64,000 nucleotides of DNA from Listeria ivanovii subsp. londoniensis (lineage in GTDB: Bacteria; Bacillota; Bacilli; Lactobacillales; Listeriaceae). Shown here piece by piece: positions 52,289 to 60,859 of the stretch (positions are counted from its first letter, which is position 1; every line of letters starts with the position of its first letter). Below the pieces are notes generated by a model, which saw only the letters and a program-made list of their open reading frames with translations, did no database searches and had not been told where the DNA came from. A program made the translations under genes and the position numbers. The stretch covers positions 320,001 to 384,000 of the forward strand of contig NZ_CP009576.1 in assembly GCF_000763495.1 (NCBI RefSeq), given 5' to 3'.

Positions 52289-54178
52289 ATGAAAAAAGTT
52301 GTCAAAATTTTTCTACATTATTTTTTAGGAATTATCGGGATTATTCTAATTAGCTGTGTGCCAGCAATTTTTAGTAAGGTTACATCTTGGTCATCTGGGA
52401 CCTATCTGGAAGCATTAAAGTCGATTTTCACGACTATAATACATCCAACCACCTGGGGGATAACCTATCAAGGGAGTGCAGAAGTTTTCCACGTCTCATT
52501 ATATGATTTTATCAGTGGACCATACGCATACACGATGAAAATTATCATTGCTAGCTTACTGGTTTCTCTAGTGATTGCTTATCTTTTAGTAGTATTGGCT
52601 TTTCACGGTCCAAAATGGTTACGCCAAGGATTAGCTGGCTTTTCGGCACTTCTTCAAGCATTTCCTGATTTTTCTTTTATTTTTCTTATTCAAATGTTAG
52701 TCGTATACATATATCAACAAACTGGGATATTTACATTGAATTTTTATAGCTTAAACGGGGAGCAAATCTATGCAGCGCCGATTGTATGCTTATCGATTAT
52801 CCCTACCGTACTATTTTACAAAATGATGATGCTATTAATGAAAGATGAGTGGTGTTCTGACTATATCGAATTAGCGCGTGGAAAAGGGTTAACGAATACC
52901 ACCATTTTACTCCGACATGCAACTCCAAATATGGCACAAAGTCTGTTTTATCAATCCAAAACGATTATTTGGTTTATTTTAAGCGCCTATTTAATTGTTG
53001 AATTTTTGTTTGGGATTGAAGGCGTGTTGTACTATCTTTTAGCAGGTTTTAATCCAGTAAATACTTTCTTAATATTGGCCTTAATTTTCACGCCATTTTA
53101 CTTCTTTTATGCACTAGTTGATCTGTGGGTTAGTCGCGGGACAACACTTGCTGGCGAAACAATCATGCGAATTCCGTTGCACTGGAACAGCTTCCAAAAA
53201 ACTGCAGGGGAAAAAGTAAACCTTAAAAACAGATGGCGAAAATCAGCCTTAATGATTCAGAAGTGCCTAAAACGACCATCATTCAGCATTCCGCTGGTCA
53301 CACTCACCATTATGCTAATGATAAGCCTGATTTATGGTTTGATGGGAGACACAATCCATTCGCTGAAATTCATTAGTGATTCCTCAGGTCGAGTTACTGG
53401 AATGGCACCATTTAAACCTAATTCAGAGGTTTGGTTAGGAACGGATGGTGCAGGGAATTCTATTTTGGATCAATTATTAGTGGGTGTGAAGTATACGCTA
53501 ATTATTACGGTTCTTATCGCCACATTACGCATCGCTATTGGTTATCTATTAGCAATACCTCTAGCGTTTTTTAGCAAACCAAAAACAAGAAGCTTTGTTC
53601 AAAGTGTGGCTGATGGGATGCATTATTTGCCGTTGTCACTCTTGGTGTTTATAGTTATGGTGAATGAGTATATTAGCTTTTCTGGTATGTTTGAGACAGG
53701 TTTATTTACAAGAATTGCTTTTCAAGTGTTCATTATGGTTGTCATCGTTCTGCCAATTACGACCAATCGAATTAGTAGTGAAATATCCCAAGTGTTGAAA
53801 AAAGAATTTGTTTTAAACTCACTTGTCTTTGGGGGCAATGCTAGATGGATTTTAACAAAACATATTAATCCGCAAATTTGGTCTAAGTTAATTTTGATTT
53901 GGTTAGAACAATTGGTTCAAGTGTTGCAAATGTTCGTCCACTTGGCAATTTTTGGGATTTTTATCGGCGGAGCAATTAAAGGAGCAGATGATGGAATACT
54001 TAATCCAGTTATTCCAGAACTATCTGGCTTAATCGCAAACGCCAAATTTGTTTTCGCTAACCATCAATTTTGGATTATTTTACCGCCGTTATTATTATTC
54101 ATGGTACTGATTCTATGCTTCCAAATGATTGCGAGTTCGTTACTTAAAATGGAAGAAGACAATAAACAAGGATATTAA
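52289..54178 (+). CDS. Fused oligopeptide-type ABC permease (OppB-OppC fusion)
   Basis: This 629-residue protein joins two BPD_transp_1 permease modules. The first half (about 1-300) is OppB-like, with the EAA loop YIELARGKGLTNTTILLRHA near 192-211. The second half (about 335-625) starts with the OppC-type LGTDGAGNSILDQLLVG motif near 384-400. Both normally occur as separate proteins. No binding protein or ATPase gene is adjacent, so it must borrow partners or is an orphan. RBS AAAGGGAG. Confidence 0.87.
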   Translation: MKKVVKIFLHYFLGIIGIILISCVPAIFSKVTSWSSGTYLEALKSIFTTIIHPTTWGITYQGSAEVFHVSLYDFISGPYAYTMKIIIASLLVSLVIAYLLVVLAFHGPKWLRQGLAGFSALLQAFPDFSFIFLIQMLVVYIYQQTGIFTLNFYSLNGEQIYAAPIVCLSIIPTVLFYKMMMLLMKDEWCSDYIELARGKGLTNTTILLRHATPNMAQSLFYQSKTIIWFILSAYLIVEFLFGIEGVLYYLLAGFNPVNTFLILALIFTPFYFFYALVDLWVSRGTTLAGETIMRIPLHWNSFQKTAGEKVNLKNRWRKSALMIQKCLKRPSFSIPLVTLTIMLMISLIYGLMGDTIHSLKFISDSSGRVTGMAPFKPNSEVWLGTDGAGNSILDQLLVGVKYTLIITVLIATLRIAIGYLLAIPLAFFSKPKTRSFVQSVADGMHYLPLSLLVFIVMVNEYISFSGMFETGLFTRIAFQVFIMVVIVLPITTNRISSEISQVLKKEFVLNSLVFGGNARWILTKHINPQIWSKLILIWLEQLVQVLQMFVHLAIFGIFIGGAIKGADDGILNPVIPELSGLIANAKFVFANHQFWIILPPLLLFMVLILCFQMIASSLLKMEEDNKQGY

Positions 54179-54180
54179 AA

Positions 54181-54220
54181 AAGGTCAAGTTCCTGCTAAA
54201 CACAGGAGCTTGACCTTTTC
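54181..54220. terminator. Bidirectional terminator between convergent genes
   Basis: AAGGTCAAGTTCCTG / CAGGAGCTTGACCTT (one mismatch) is flanked by A's on the left and T's on the right. It serves the fused permease on the plus strand and the internalin on the minus strand. Confidence 0.88.
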
Positions 54221-54225
54221 GCTTG

Positions 54226-55317
54226 TTAGTTTGGTGTGACAGTTTGGTAGACAGTCACTGATACAGATGGGAATTCTGGATAAACATTATTTAGAAAGTA
54301 AGCGGAATTATCCCCCGTATCTTTCCAAGTAAGGATGTCATTTTCATAGCTGCCGGGTGTGTACCAAACCCAGTCATTTAAGGTAACGCCTTTATTGTCT
54401 TTAATCACTATGTCGGTAGACTCACCAAATGTAACTGATGGAAGATAAATATTTTGACCGGTGGCTTCAAAACTCGTTAATAATTGGCCTTCCAGAGAAC
54501 TAAAATCACTAATTTGATTTTCATCAATATATACCGAACGAAGCGTTGGGATATTGCTAAGTGGAGTAATGTCAGTGATTTGGTTGAAATTCGCATCGAA
54601 ATCTACTAATGTTTTATTATTTCTAAAAGCTTCGATGGATGTGATTTGATTACTTTCACCGTAAAAAAGTTGCAGTTGACTCAAATTTGAAATTACACTA
54701 ATATCAGCTATGTGATTATTTGAAACGGATAAATTAGTTAGGTATTGCGCATCTTTTAACGCAGATATATCACTAAGCTGATTACTACTAAGATTTAATA
54801 TTTTTAAGTTCGTTAAATTTTCAAAAGAAGGTAATGAAGTAATTTGGTTAGCGCCTATTTCTAAATTTTTTAACTGTGGAAGATTCATTAAGGGTGTAAT
54901 ATCAGTTATTTTATTCGAGTTAAGTGAAAGAAATTCTAATTGTGTTAAGTTAGCGAGACTATCCAAGGTGCTAATATTATTTTGGCTTAAGTCTAATGTG
55001 TTTAAGTTGTGTAAATACTCCATTCCGGTTAGATCTTCTACCTCAAAAGCAACATAAACCATCTCAGTGATAGTATCTAATTGTTCTTGAGTTACAATCG
55101 TGTTTTCTGAAACGCCTAATTTTTGAGCAACTTTAAATGCAAGTGCATCATCTGGGAAAATCTCATCAACCGTTGCTGGGGGGCTTACTTGTAAAGTTTT
55201 CACTTGAGCGCTTGCGATATTACTTGATGTAGCTGCTTTAACTTCTGTTTGATCTCCTAATGGGCTAAAACTAATTAAAGCAGTACATGCAATTGTTGTT
55301 AATACAAACTTCTTCAT
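54226..55317 (-). CDS. Secreted internalin-family LRR protein without cell-wall anchor
   Basis: This 363-residue protein has a signal peptide (MKKFVLTTIACTALISFSPL, likely cut after VKA near 32), an internalin cap (PPATVDEIFPDDALAFKVAQKLG), seven full 21-22-residue leucine-rich repeats and a part of an eighth (about 95-265), and an Ig-like inter-repeat region to the end. There is no LPXTG, GW or WxL module, so it should be released, as InlC is. I choose the Met with GAGGAG 9 bases upstream; the longer frame has no RBS. No PrfA box is seen. Confidence 0.9.
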   Translation of the reverse strand: MKKFVLTTIACTALISFSPLGDQTEVKAATSSNIASAQVKTLQVSPPATVDEIFPDDALAFKVAQKLGVSENTIVTQEQLDTITEMVYVAFEVEDLTGMEYLHNLNTLDLSQNNISTLDSLANLTQLEFLSLNSNKITDITPLMNLPQLKNLEIGANQITSLPSFENLTNLKILNLSSNQLSDISALKDAQYLTNLSVSNNHIADISVISNLSQLQLFYGESNQITSIEAFRNNKTLVDFDANFNQITDITPLSNIPTLRSVYIDENQISDFSSLEGQLLTSFEATGQNIYLPSVTFGESTDIVIKDNKGVTLNDWVWYTPGSYENDILTWKDTGDNSAYFLNNVYPEFPSVSVTVYQTVTPN

Positions 55318-55677
55318 TTCATCAATCTCCTCTCTGTTTCTTAAAGGAGCATAACATTGAAAAAGCACTAAAAAAGAAAAAATCTCATATATGAACAATA
55401 AAATATTATTTAAAAACCCCTATAAAAATGACTACTCATTTTTATAGGGGTTTTCATTTATTAATATCTGTATCTAACTCTCATTCATACCAAGTAAGTC
55501 TATACGTTCATCGTTGCCAAAATAAACATGGATCTATCATCAACCAAAATTGCTCCATAAGCTGTTCAAAATTCATCTTTACTGAATACAACATTATGTG
55601 TATTTATATTTAGTGCTTTTAATTTTGTTGTTTTGGCGAGGATTCTTTGGAGTTTTTCTCGGTGCGTAGTCGTACGA
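55318..55677. other. 360-base intergenic region with one strong hairpin
   Basis: Between the start of the secreted internalin and the end of the GH1 gene (both minus) I see only the hairpin at 55413-55454 and AT-rich sequence. Short frames on both strands (for example 55428-55613 plus, 55508-55576 minus) lack good RBSs and recognisable content. It could include a remnant of a lost gene. Confidence 0.5.
55413..55454 (-). terminator. Strong hairpin, probable minus-strand terminator
   Basis: An 18-base perfect stem (AAAACCCCTATAAAAATG / CATTTTTATAGGGGTTTT) has T-rich flank in the minus direction. It lies 220 bases past the GH1 stop and just upstream of the internalin, so it insulates the latter. 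Confidence 0.75.
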
Positions 55678-57114
55678 TTATAACTCTTCCCCATTTGTTT
55701 CGATTACTTTTTTATACCAATAGTAGCTTTTTTTCGGGATACGAGTCATTGGTGCATCGTCTTCCACGTCACGATCAACATAAACAAAACCGTAACGTTT
55801 TTGATAACCGTTTAACCAGCTTAGAAGGTCCGTGAAGCTCCAAGTGCAATATCCTAACATATCAACCCCATCACTGATTGCATCGCGAATAGCGGTAGCA
55901 TGAGCGCTTAGGTAGTCGATGCGGTAATCATCGTTTACTTCACCGTCAACTAATTTATCAAATTCACCTAAACCATTTTCAGTGATTAAAATTGGTAGGG
56001 CATAGCGACTGTTAATCCGACGAAGCGCAATTTGTAAGCCTTTTGGATCGATAGTCCAGTCCCAATTAGTCGTTTTTACAAATGGATTGACTACTTTTTT
56101 GTAAACACCAGGTACGCCAGTTTCTTTTGTGCTACCTTTTTTACCAGTGAAGTTCATTTCGTTGTTTTGACCAACCCCGTCAAGTGGATTGTAAGCAACT
56201 GTTGCGGATTGGTAATAGTTTACTCCCATAAAATCTGGTTTTGCAGATGCAAGTAATTCCATATCGCCAGCTTCAATAACAGGGGCGATATCATTTTCTT
56301 CTAAATATTTCCAAACAGCTTTTGGATAGCGACCAAAAGCATACATATCCATCCAGAAGTAACTATTTAATTCTTCTGCATCATCAGCGGCTTGAACGTT
56401 TTTAGGATCAGTATCGATTGGATAATGAGGTGTATAAGCGAAACTGGGTCCAATTTTTCCATCAGGAACGATTTCATGAAAAGCTTTAATAACACTTGCA
56501 TTAGCTAAGTTAGCAATATGGTTTACTGCGTACATTCGTTTTGGATCGCTTACTTTTGGTGGATGAAGTGCTTGACCATAACCCATACCAACGAAAATAT
56601 TTTGTTCATTTAAGGAAATCCAATATTTTACACGGTCACCGTAACGTTTGAAAAGTGTTGTTGAATAGTTCGTGAAATCTTCAATAACTTGACGAGACTC
56701 CCAACCACCATACTCATCAAATAGTGCTTGTGGGATATCCCAATGATAAAGCGTTACAAGTGGTTCAATATCATATTTAATCAATTCATTAATTAAGTTA
56801 TCATAAAATTGTAACCCAGCTTCGTTTACTTCTCCTTTACCATTTGGGAAAATACGAGTCCAAGCGATGGAAAAACGGTAAGCTTTTAGTCCAGCTTCCG
56901 CCATTAGTTTCACGTCTTCTTTATAACGGTGATAATGATCTACTGCTACATCACCATTGGTACCTTTAAAAGTGGTTCCAGGAATGCGGACATACTCATC
57001 CCACACAGATTTACCTTTACCATCAGCGTCCCAGGCACCTTCAATTTGATAAGCTGCAGATGCAGAACCCCATAAGAAGTCTTTTGGGAATGGTGAACGT
57101 TTTTGATGTTCCAT
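55678..57114 (-). CDS. GH1 6-phospho-beta-glucosidase
   Basis: This 478-residue GH1 enzyme has the start signature FPKDFLWGSASAAYQIEGAW, acid/base motif SLNEQN near 166-171, and nucleophile motif ITENGLG near 374-380. SLNEQN rather than TFNEIN separates it from the GH1 enzyme at 41079. The RBS is TGGAGG. It is a single-gene unit without a neighbouring PTS; it should act on phosphorylated beta-glucosides imported elsewhere. Confidence 0.93.
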   Translation of the reverse strand: MEHQKRSPFPKDFLWGSASAAYQIEGAWDADGKGKSVWDEYVRIPGTTFKGTNGDVAVDHYHRYKEDVKLMAEAGLKAYRFSIAWTRIFPNGKGEVNEAGLQFYDNLINELIKYDIEPLVTLYHWDIPQALFDEYGGWESRQVIEDFTNYSTTLFKRYGDRVKYWISLNEQNIFVGMGYGQALHPPKVSDPKRMYAVNHIANLANASVIKAFHEIVPDGKIGPSFAYTPHYPIDTDPKNVQAADDAEELNSYFWMDMYAFGRYPKAVWKYLEENDIAPVIEAGDMELLASAKPDFMGVNYYQSATVAYNPLDGVGQNNEMNFTGKKGSTKETGVPGVYKKVVNPFVKTTNWDWTIDPKGLQIALRRINSRYALPILITENGLGEFDKLVDGEVNDDYRIDYLSAHATAIRDAISDGVDMLGYCTWSFTDLLSWLNGYQKRYGFVYVDRDVEDDAPMTRIPKKSYYWYKKVIETNGEEL

Positions 57115-57285
57115 AAAAAATAACCTCCATTTAAAACGATTTTTAATAAAAAACTCTACAAATATATTTTAAAGTATATTCTTTTAAAAAGATAGTTAAA
57201 AAGCACGGATTTGATAAGGAAAATGTGTTTAGACTCCAGAAAAAGCGAATTTCTAAATGCGCTTTTTCGATGGATTCCTACATGT

Positions 57286-57291
57286 TATAAT
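57286..57291 (+). promoter_or_regulatory. Extended -10 of the toxin mRNA
   Basis: TATAAT preceded by TGT; the -35 is weak. The predicted 5' end (about 57297) begins GGCAA, which can pair with TTGCC at 57371-57375 next to the toxin SD. Confidence 0.65.
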
Positions 57292-57391
57292 AATTAGGCA
57301 AACAAGTTTATGGTGGTGTGCCAGCCTTCTTCATCAGAAAGTAGGTGGTGCTTATGTTGTTTTTTTTGCGTTGCCTGGAAAGGATAAACGT

Positions 57392-57478
57392 GTGACTGTT
57401 TTCGAAAGTCTTACGCTTATGATTGCTTTTGCAGTCTTAATCGTGACAATCATGAACAGTAAAGATGACAAAAAATAA
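57392..57478 (+). CDS. Putative holin-like toxin of a type I toxin-antitoxin module
   Basis: This is a 28-residue peptide, starting at GTG 57392 after AAAGGAT, with sequence MTVFESLTLMIAFAVLIVTI followed by a charged tail NSKDDKK. The single membrane helix, charged C-terminus and EsLtLMiaFavLIvti pattern match the holin-like toxin family (TxpA-related) known from Firmicutes. A convergent antisense RNA overlaps its 3' end. A 26-codon leader frame (57310-57387) ends 5 bases before the toxin start and spans the SD. Confidence 0.82.
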   Translation: MTVFESLTLMIAFAVLIVTIMNSKDDKK

Positions 57479-57600
57479 AAACCACTCATAAGCTTGGGCG
57501 GCTAAAAATGAGTGGTTTTTAATCTCATATAAGGCTGTCACCATCTTAAATGGTGTTTGCACTGTAAGGGAGTCATGTTGACGCATGGCTCTCTTTTCAT
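57470..57600 (-). ncRNA. Candidate antisense RNA antitoxin
   Basis: A minus-strand promoter (57606-57634) would start an RNA near 57600 that runs to the hairpin at 57476-57520 and the following T-rich stretch (TTTTTATTTTTT in the minus direction). It overlaps the toxin stop codon and 3' UTR tail to tail. This layout resembles TxpA/RatA. Confidence 0.65.
57476..57520. terminator. Shared bidirectional hairpin of the toxin and antisense RNA
   Basis: AAAAACCACTCAT / ATGAGTGGTTTTT stem starting within the toxin stop codon. T runs on both strands allow termination in either direction. Confidence 0.8.
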
Positions 57601-57605
57601 GTTTT

Positions 57606-57634
57606 ATAATAACATATTTAAGCATTGTTCACAA
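57606..57634 (-). promoter_or_regulatory. Promoter of the antisense RNA
   Basis: On the minus strand TTGTGA and TATTAT are spaced by 17 bases with TGT just before the -10 (extended -10). Confidence 0.75.
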
Positions 57635-57656
57635 TAAATCTAACTAAGATAAAGTA

Positions 57657-58475
57657 CTAGTTAGATTTATCAAGCACAAATTTTTGGATGGCTTTGGCAA
57701 CACCACTATCATTGTTAGAGGCTGTTGTATAATCAGCTAATTCTTTAATGTGTTCTGGTGCATTGCCCATTGCGATGCCAAGCCCAGCAAATTCAAGCAT
57801 TGTTACATCATTTTCTTGGTCGCCGATGCAGATAACTTCACTTTGCTTTATGCCAAGTTTTTCAGAAAGTTCTCGTACCGCATTCCCTTTACTGGCATCC
57901 CGGTTAAGAATTTCTAAGTAAAACGGTGTGCTCCGGACTAAATGGTATTTTTCTTTAAACGATACTGGTATTTTCGCGATACCAGCTTCTAAAAGTGGAG
58001 CTTCTTCAATAAACATGGCTTTGGACATAATAAAATCATCTGGGACATTTTCGATTTCTTTGAAAATAAGCTGGCTGCCAGTAAGATATGCTTCGACAAT
58101 TGTATATTTACCAATTTCTCGGTTTGGCGTATAAAGAGCCTTACTATCAAAGAAATGCATGTGTAAATTGCTCTCTAAACTTACTTGGTAGATTTCTTTT
58201 AAGTCTTCTATTCCAAGTGTTAAGTGAGAAATAACTTCTTTTGTAAAAGTATCTTGAACGAATGCGCCGTTAAAGCTAATAACGTAGTCTCCTTCTTCGC
58301 GTAGTTCAAGCTCTGTTAAGTAATTTTCTACGCCAACAAGTGGACGGCCAGTACAAAGAACAACTTTTACACCTTTTTGTTTGGCGTGACGAATCGCATC
58401 TTTTACTTCTGTTGTTACCTTATGATCGTCTGTTAGTAATGTTCCATCAATATCAATCGCAATTAATTTATACAA
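57657..58475 (-). CDS. Cof-type HAD phosphatase (YidA/SupH-like)
   Basis: This 272-residue HAD IIB phosphatase has motif I IDIDGTLLTDD at 7-17, motif II CTGRP near 41-45, a C2 cap domain (about 85-190), Lys motif III, and motif IV GDQENDVTML near 216-225. It probably acts on sugar phosphates. Translation starts at TTG 58475 after AGGAG with 8-base spacing. It is a single-gene unit. Confidence 0.9.
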   Translation of the reverse strand: MYKLIAIDIDGTLLTDDHKVTTEVKDAIRHAKQKGVKVVLCTGRPLVGVENYLTELELREEGDYVISFNGAFVQDTFTKEVISHLTLGIEDLKEIYQVSLESNLHMHFFDSKALYTPNREIGKYTIVEAYLTGSQLIFKEIENVPDDFIMSKAMFIEEAPLLEAGIAKIPVSFKEKYHLVRSTPFYLEILNRDASKGNAVRELSEKLGIKQSEVICIGDQENDVTMLEFAGLGIAMGNAPEHIKELADYTTASNNDSGVAKAIQKFVLDKSN

Positions 58476-58607
58476 TATAATAACTCCTTTTCCATCATAA
58501 ACTCATTCTAGTATAGCATAAAATCATGCGGATTTCTGACTATCTATTGAAACAACAGGGAATTTATGGCATGATGGATTTGGAAACTTGATAAAGAAAA
58601 GAGTGAA

Positions 58608-59111
58608 ATGATGAAACGTAATTATCACGTGAAATTTTTAACTGAAAAAGATGTCGCACTTGCTGAAGTTGTTTGCAGTGCTTCAGAAGATTATTATTTA
58701 ATAGAACAAGATAAACCCGCATCCAAAAGTGATGCACTAAAAATTATCACGGAAATTCCAAACGGGAAAACTCGCTTTGACAAATTTGTACTGGCTGTTC
58801 TAGATGAAAATGAAAAGCCAATTGGGCTAGTTGATATTGTATCAGACTATCCAAGAAAAGGTCGCTGGTATGTAGGACTACTATTGTTAACTCCAGCAGC
58901 ACGTGGTAACGGATTAGGAAAAGTACTTCATCAAACAATTAAAGAATGGGCTAATGATGGCGGGGCGGATTCGCTTGCTTTAGGTGTGCTTCAAGAGAAC
59001 GATAAAGCACATGGCTTTTTTGAACATTTAGGTTATACAAAAGAGGCAACAAAAGAAGCGACTTATGGCGAAAAAGCACATCAAGTTGATATTTATACAT
59101 TGACTATTTAA
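58608..59111 (+). CDS. GNAT-family N-acetyltransferase
   Basis: This 167-residue protein has the acetyl-CoA motif A as LLTPAARGNGLGKVLHQTI near 96-114 (R-x-x-G-x-G/A type) and motif B around VLQENDKAHGFFEHLGY. Its substrate is not recognisable. It starts with ATGATG after a weak AAGAG. It lies divergent from the HAD gene and convergent with the Crp/Fnr gene. Confidence 0.87.
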   Translation: MMKRNYHVKFLTEKDVALAEVVCSASEDYYLIEQDKPASKSDALKIITEIPNGKTRFDKFVLAVLDENEKPIGLVDIVSDYPRKGRWYVGLLLLTPAARGNGLGKVLHQTIKEWANDGGADSLALGVLQENDKAHGFFEHLGYTKEATKEATYGEKAHQVDIYTLTI

Positions 59112-59114
59112 ATG

Positions 59115-59148
59115 AAAGGAGGCCGCATCCAATGCAGCCTCCTTTTTT
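59115..59148. terminator. Bidirectional terminator between GNAT and Crp/Fnr genes
   Basis: AAAGGAGGC / GCCTCCTTT stem with inner GCAT / ATGC pairing, and a T6 run on the plus strand. It reaches the final codon of the minus-strand gene. Confidence 0.85.
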
Positions 59149-59809
59149 AACGTGTGATATCGTTTTTCTTATTCAAAGCATTCATGTCAATTTGCCACTG
59201 TGAATGAACTTTAGAGATGATTTTTGCTTCTTTTAGTTCCTTTAATTGGGAATAAAAGAAAGCTTTGGATAGTGTACAGTAATTCTTGATAATAGTTGTA
59301 CTGATAGGTTTAGGTAATGTAGCAATTCCATCTATTATATCCACATTAAGCAATGTCACAAGTGTTTCAAAGGCAAATGCTAATTGGTTCTTTTTGTTTT
59401 GATATTGCAGAAGTGACTTATAATAACCATGTCTTGCGATAGTTTTCATGATAGTATACTGAAATCCAAAATTTTCAGGGAATAGCGACAAGGAATATTC
59501 AACATCTTTTTTCTTATAAAGTAAAACATCACATTCTGTAAGCGCCTGGCATGTTAAAGCGAGTGGTGTATCATCAAAAATTGTGAAATATCCCATAAAA
59601 AAATTATCATTAAAAACAGAATAAATTTTATTTCTATCAAAATCGATGTAACCGGCAATTATCCCAGTCTTTACTAAAAAAAGATAATCCTCAAGTTCTG
59701 TAGCTAAATCATTTAAAATAGTATGCTCTGGAATGGTTATTCTTGTTGATTGTAAATTGTATTGATCCATCATACTAATAAATTCTTCATGATTGAATGG
59801 AAAAACCAT
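59147..59809 (-). CDS. Crp/Fnr-family transcriptional regulator
   Basis: This 220-residue protein has an N-terminal cyclic-nucleotide-binding-like beta-barrel (about 20-115), a dimerisation helix (about 120-150) and a C-terminal winged helix with a recognition region near TLSKAFFYSQLKELKEA (about 185-201). It lacks the Fe-S cysteines of Fnr. Listeria encodes many such PrfA-related paralogs. On the minus strand, AAAGGAGACG precedes the ATG. A TGC-TATAAT extended -10 lies about 50 bases upstream (59855-59863). Its targets are unknown. Confidence 0.85.
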   Translation of the reverse strand: MVFPFNHEEFISMMDQYNLQSTRITIPEHTILNDLATELEDYLFLVKTGIIAGYIDFDRNKIYSVFNDNFFMGYFTIFDDTPLALTCQALTECDVLLYKKKDVEYSLSLFPENFGFQYTIMKTIARHGYYKSLLQYQNKKNQLAFAFETLVTLLNVDIIDGIATLPKPISTTIIKNYCTLSKAFFYSQLKELKEAKIISKVHSQWQIDMNALNKKNDITR

Positions 59810-59998
59810 TATATGTTTCGTCTCCTTTAGAATCAGTTATTAAAATACTAGTATATTATAGCATCGTATTAATAATGATAATTACTAAAATTAGACTGCG
59901 AGAAACGCCTATTTAATACTGTTTACGAACTTGAAGAATCAAATTGCTAACAATATCGCTTTATTTAAAGTGATTTTATTACGGAAAAAAGCAGCAAT

Positions 59999-60841
59999 CT
60001 ATTTACCAACTTTATATGAAGAACCATTTCCTGTTACAACGATAGTTTTATTTTTATTGGTTTGGTAAACTTTGGCTTTGGCTCTCGTTAAGGTTTTAAC
60101 TGTCTGTGAGTTTGGATGATCATAGCCGTTGTTACCAACGCTAATAATAGCATATTTAGGTTTTACAACGTTGACAAAAGTAGAACTAGTGGCATTTTTG
60201 GAGCCTTGAGTGCTTACTTTTAGAACATCAGCGCGTAATTTCTTTTTCGCTTTAATCATATCTTTTTCTGCTTTTATTTGCGCGTCACCAGTGAAAAGGA
60301 AAGTGTTCTTCTTGTAAGTTAGATGAAGCACAGCGCTCCAATTATTTCTATCGGTTTTTCCGTAAGACTTAACGGGACCGACAAATTGAGCAGTTACACC
60401 TTTTACAGGTAGCTTTACCCCAGCTTTAGCGTTTTTGATGGTTAATTTTTTCTTTTTGGCTGTATTCACAAAATTTTTGTATGCAGCAGTAATATTCCTG
60501 AAATTAGGTGCATAAAGACTTTTGACTTTGATGCTATTCATTACTTCTGGAAGTCCACCAATATTATCTGCATCTGGGTGAGAAGCAATCATAATTTCGA
60601 TATCTTTTACTTTTAATTTTTTAAGATAGTTAACAACGGTTTTTCCTTTTCCTTTGTTTCCTGCATCAATTAAAATATCCTCACCACTTGGCGCTTTGAT
60701 ATAAATAGCATCTCCTTGGCCAACATCAATGAAGTGTACTTTAATGCTTGGTGTGGCGGCTTCTACTTGAATAGAGTTTGGAATCGATAATCCAGTTACT
60801 AAAGTAAAAGCTAGTAAAATTTTAAAAATCCCTTTTTTCAT
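59999..60841 (-). CDS. Secreted ComEC-type metallo-beta-lactamase-fold protein with altered metal site
   Basis: This 280-residue exported protein has a signal peptide (1 to about 29, cut after VEA). Its fold follows the ComEC/Rec2 C-terminal MBL domain: HFIDVGQGDAI, LIDAG, SHPDADNIGG, FTGDA and YAIISVGNNGYDHPN. In active relatives the motif reads HPDxDH and a later HHGS follows. Here DH is DN and HHGS is TQGS, so several metal ligands are lost. It may be a non-catalytic or binding protein. Confidence 0.85.
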   Translation of the reverse strand: MKKGIFKILLAFTLVTGLSIPNSIQVEAATPSIKVHFIDVGQGDAIYIKAPSGEDILIDAGNKGKGKTVVNYLKKLKVKDIEIMIASHPDADNIGGLPEVMNSIKVKSLYAPNFRNITAAYKNFVNTAKKKKLTIKNAKAGVKLPVKGVTAQFVGPVKSYGKTDRNNWSAVLHLTYKKNTFLFTGDAQIKAEKDMIKAKKKLRADVLKVSTQGSKNATSSTFVNVVKPKYAIISVGNNGYDHPNSQTVKTLTRAKAKVYQTNKNKTIVVTGNGSSYKVGK

Positions 60842-60859
60842 CTGTCTCCCTCTTTTCAG

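Noticed and set aside
55508-55576. Minus-strand 22-codon frame as a small gene or remnant
   Set aside because: Only a weak purine run precedes it and nothing recognisable is encoded; too short to support.
55428-55613. Plus-strand 61-codon ORF between the internalin and the GH1 gene
   Set aside because: Its start lies within the hairpin at 55413-55454, it has no RBS, and composition looks random.
57437-57625. Minus-strand 62-codon ORF opposite the toxin 3' end
   Set aside because: It coincides with the predicted antisense RNA and its hairpins; structure and promoters explain the region better than coding.
59822-59880. Interrupted inverted repeat near the Crp/Fnr promoter as an operator
   Set aside because: The arms are short and very AT-rich, and the spacing is irregular; not distinguishable from background by eye.
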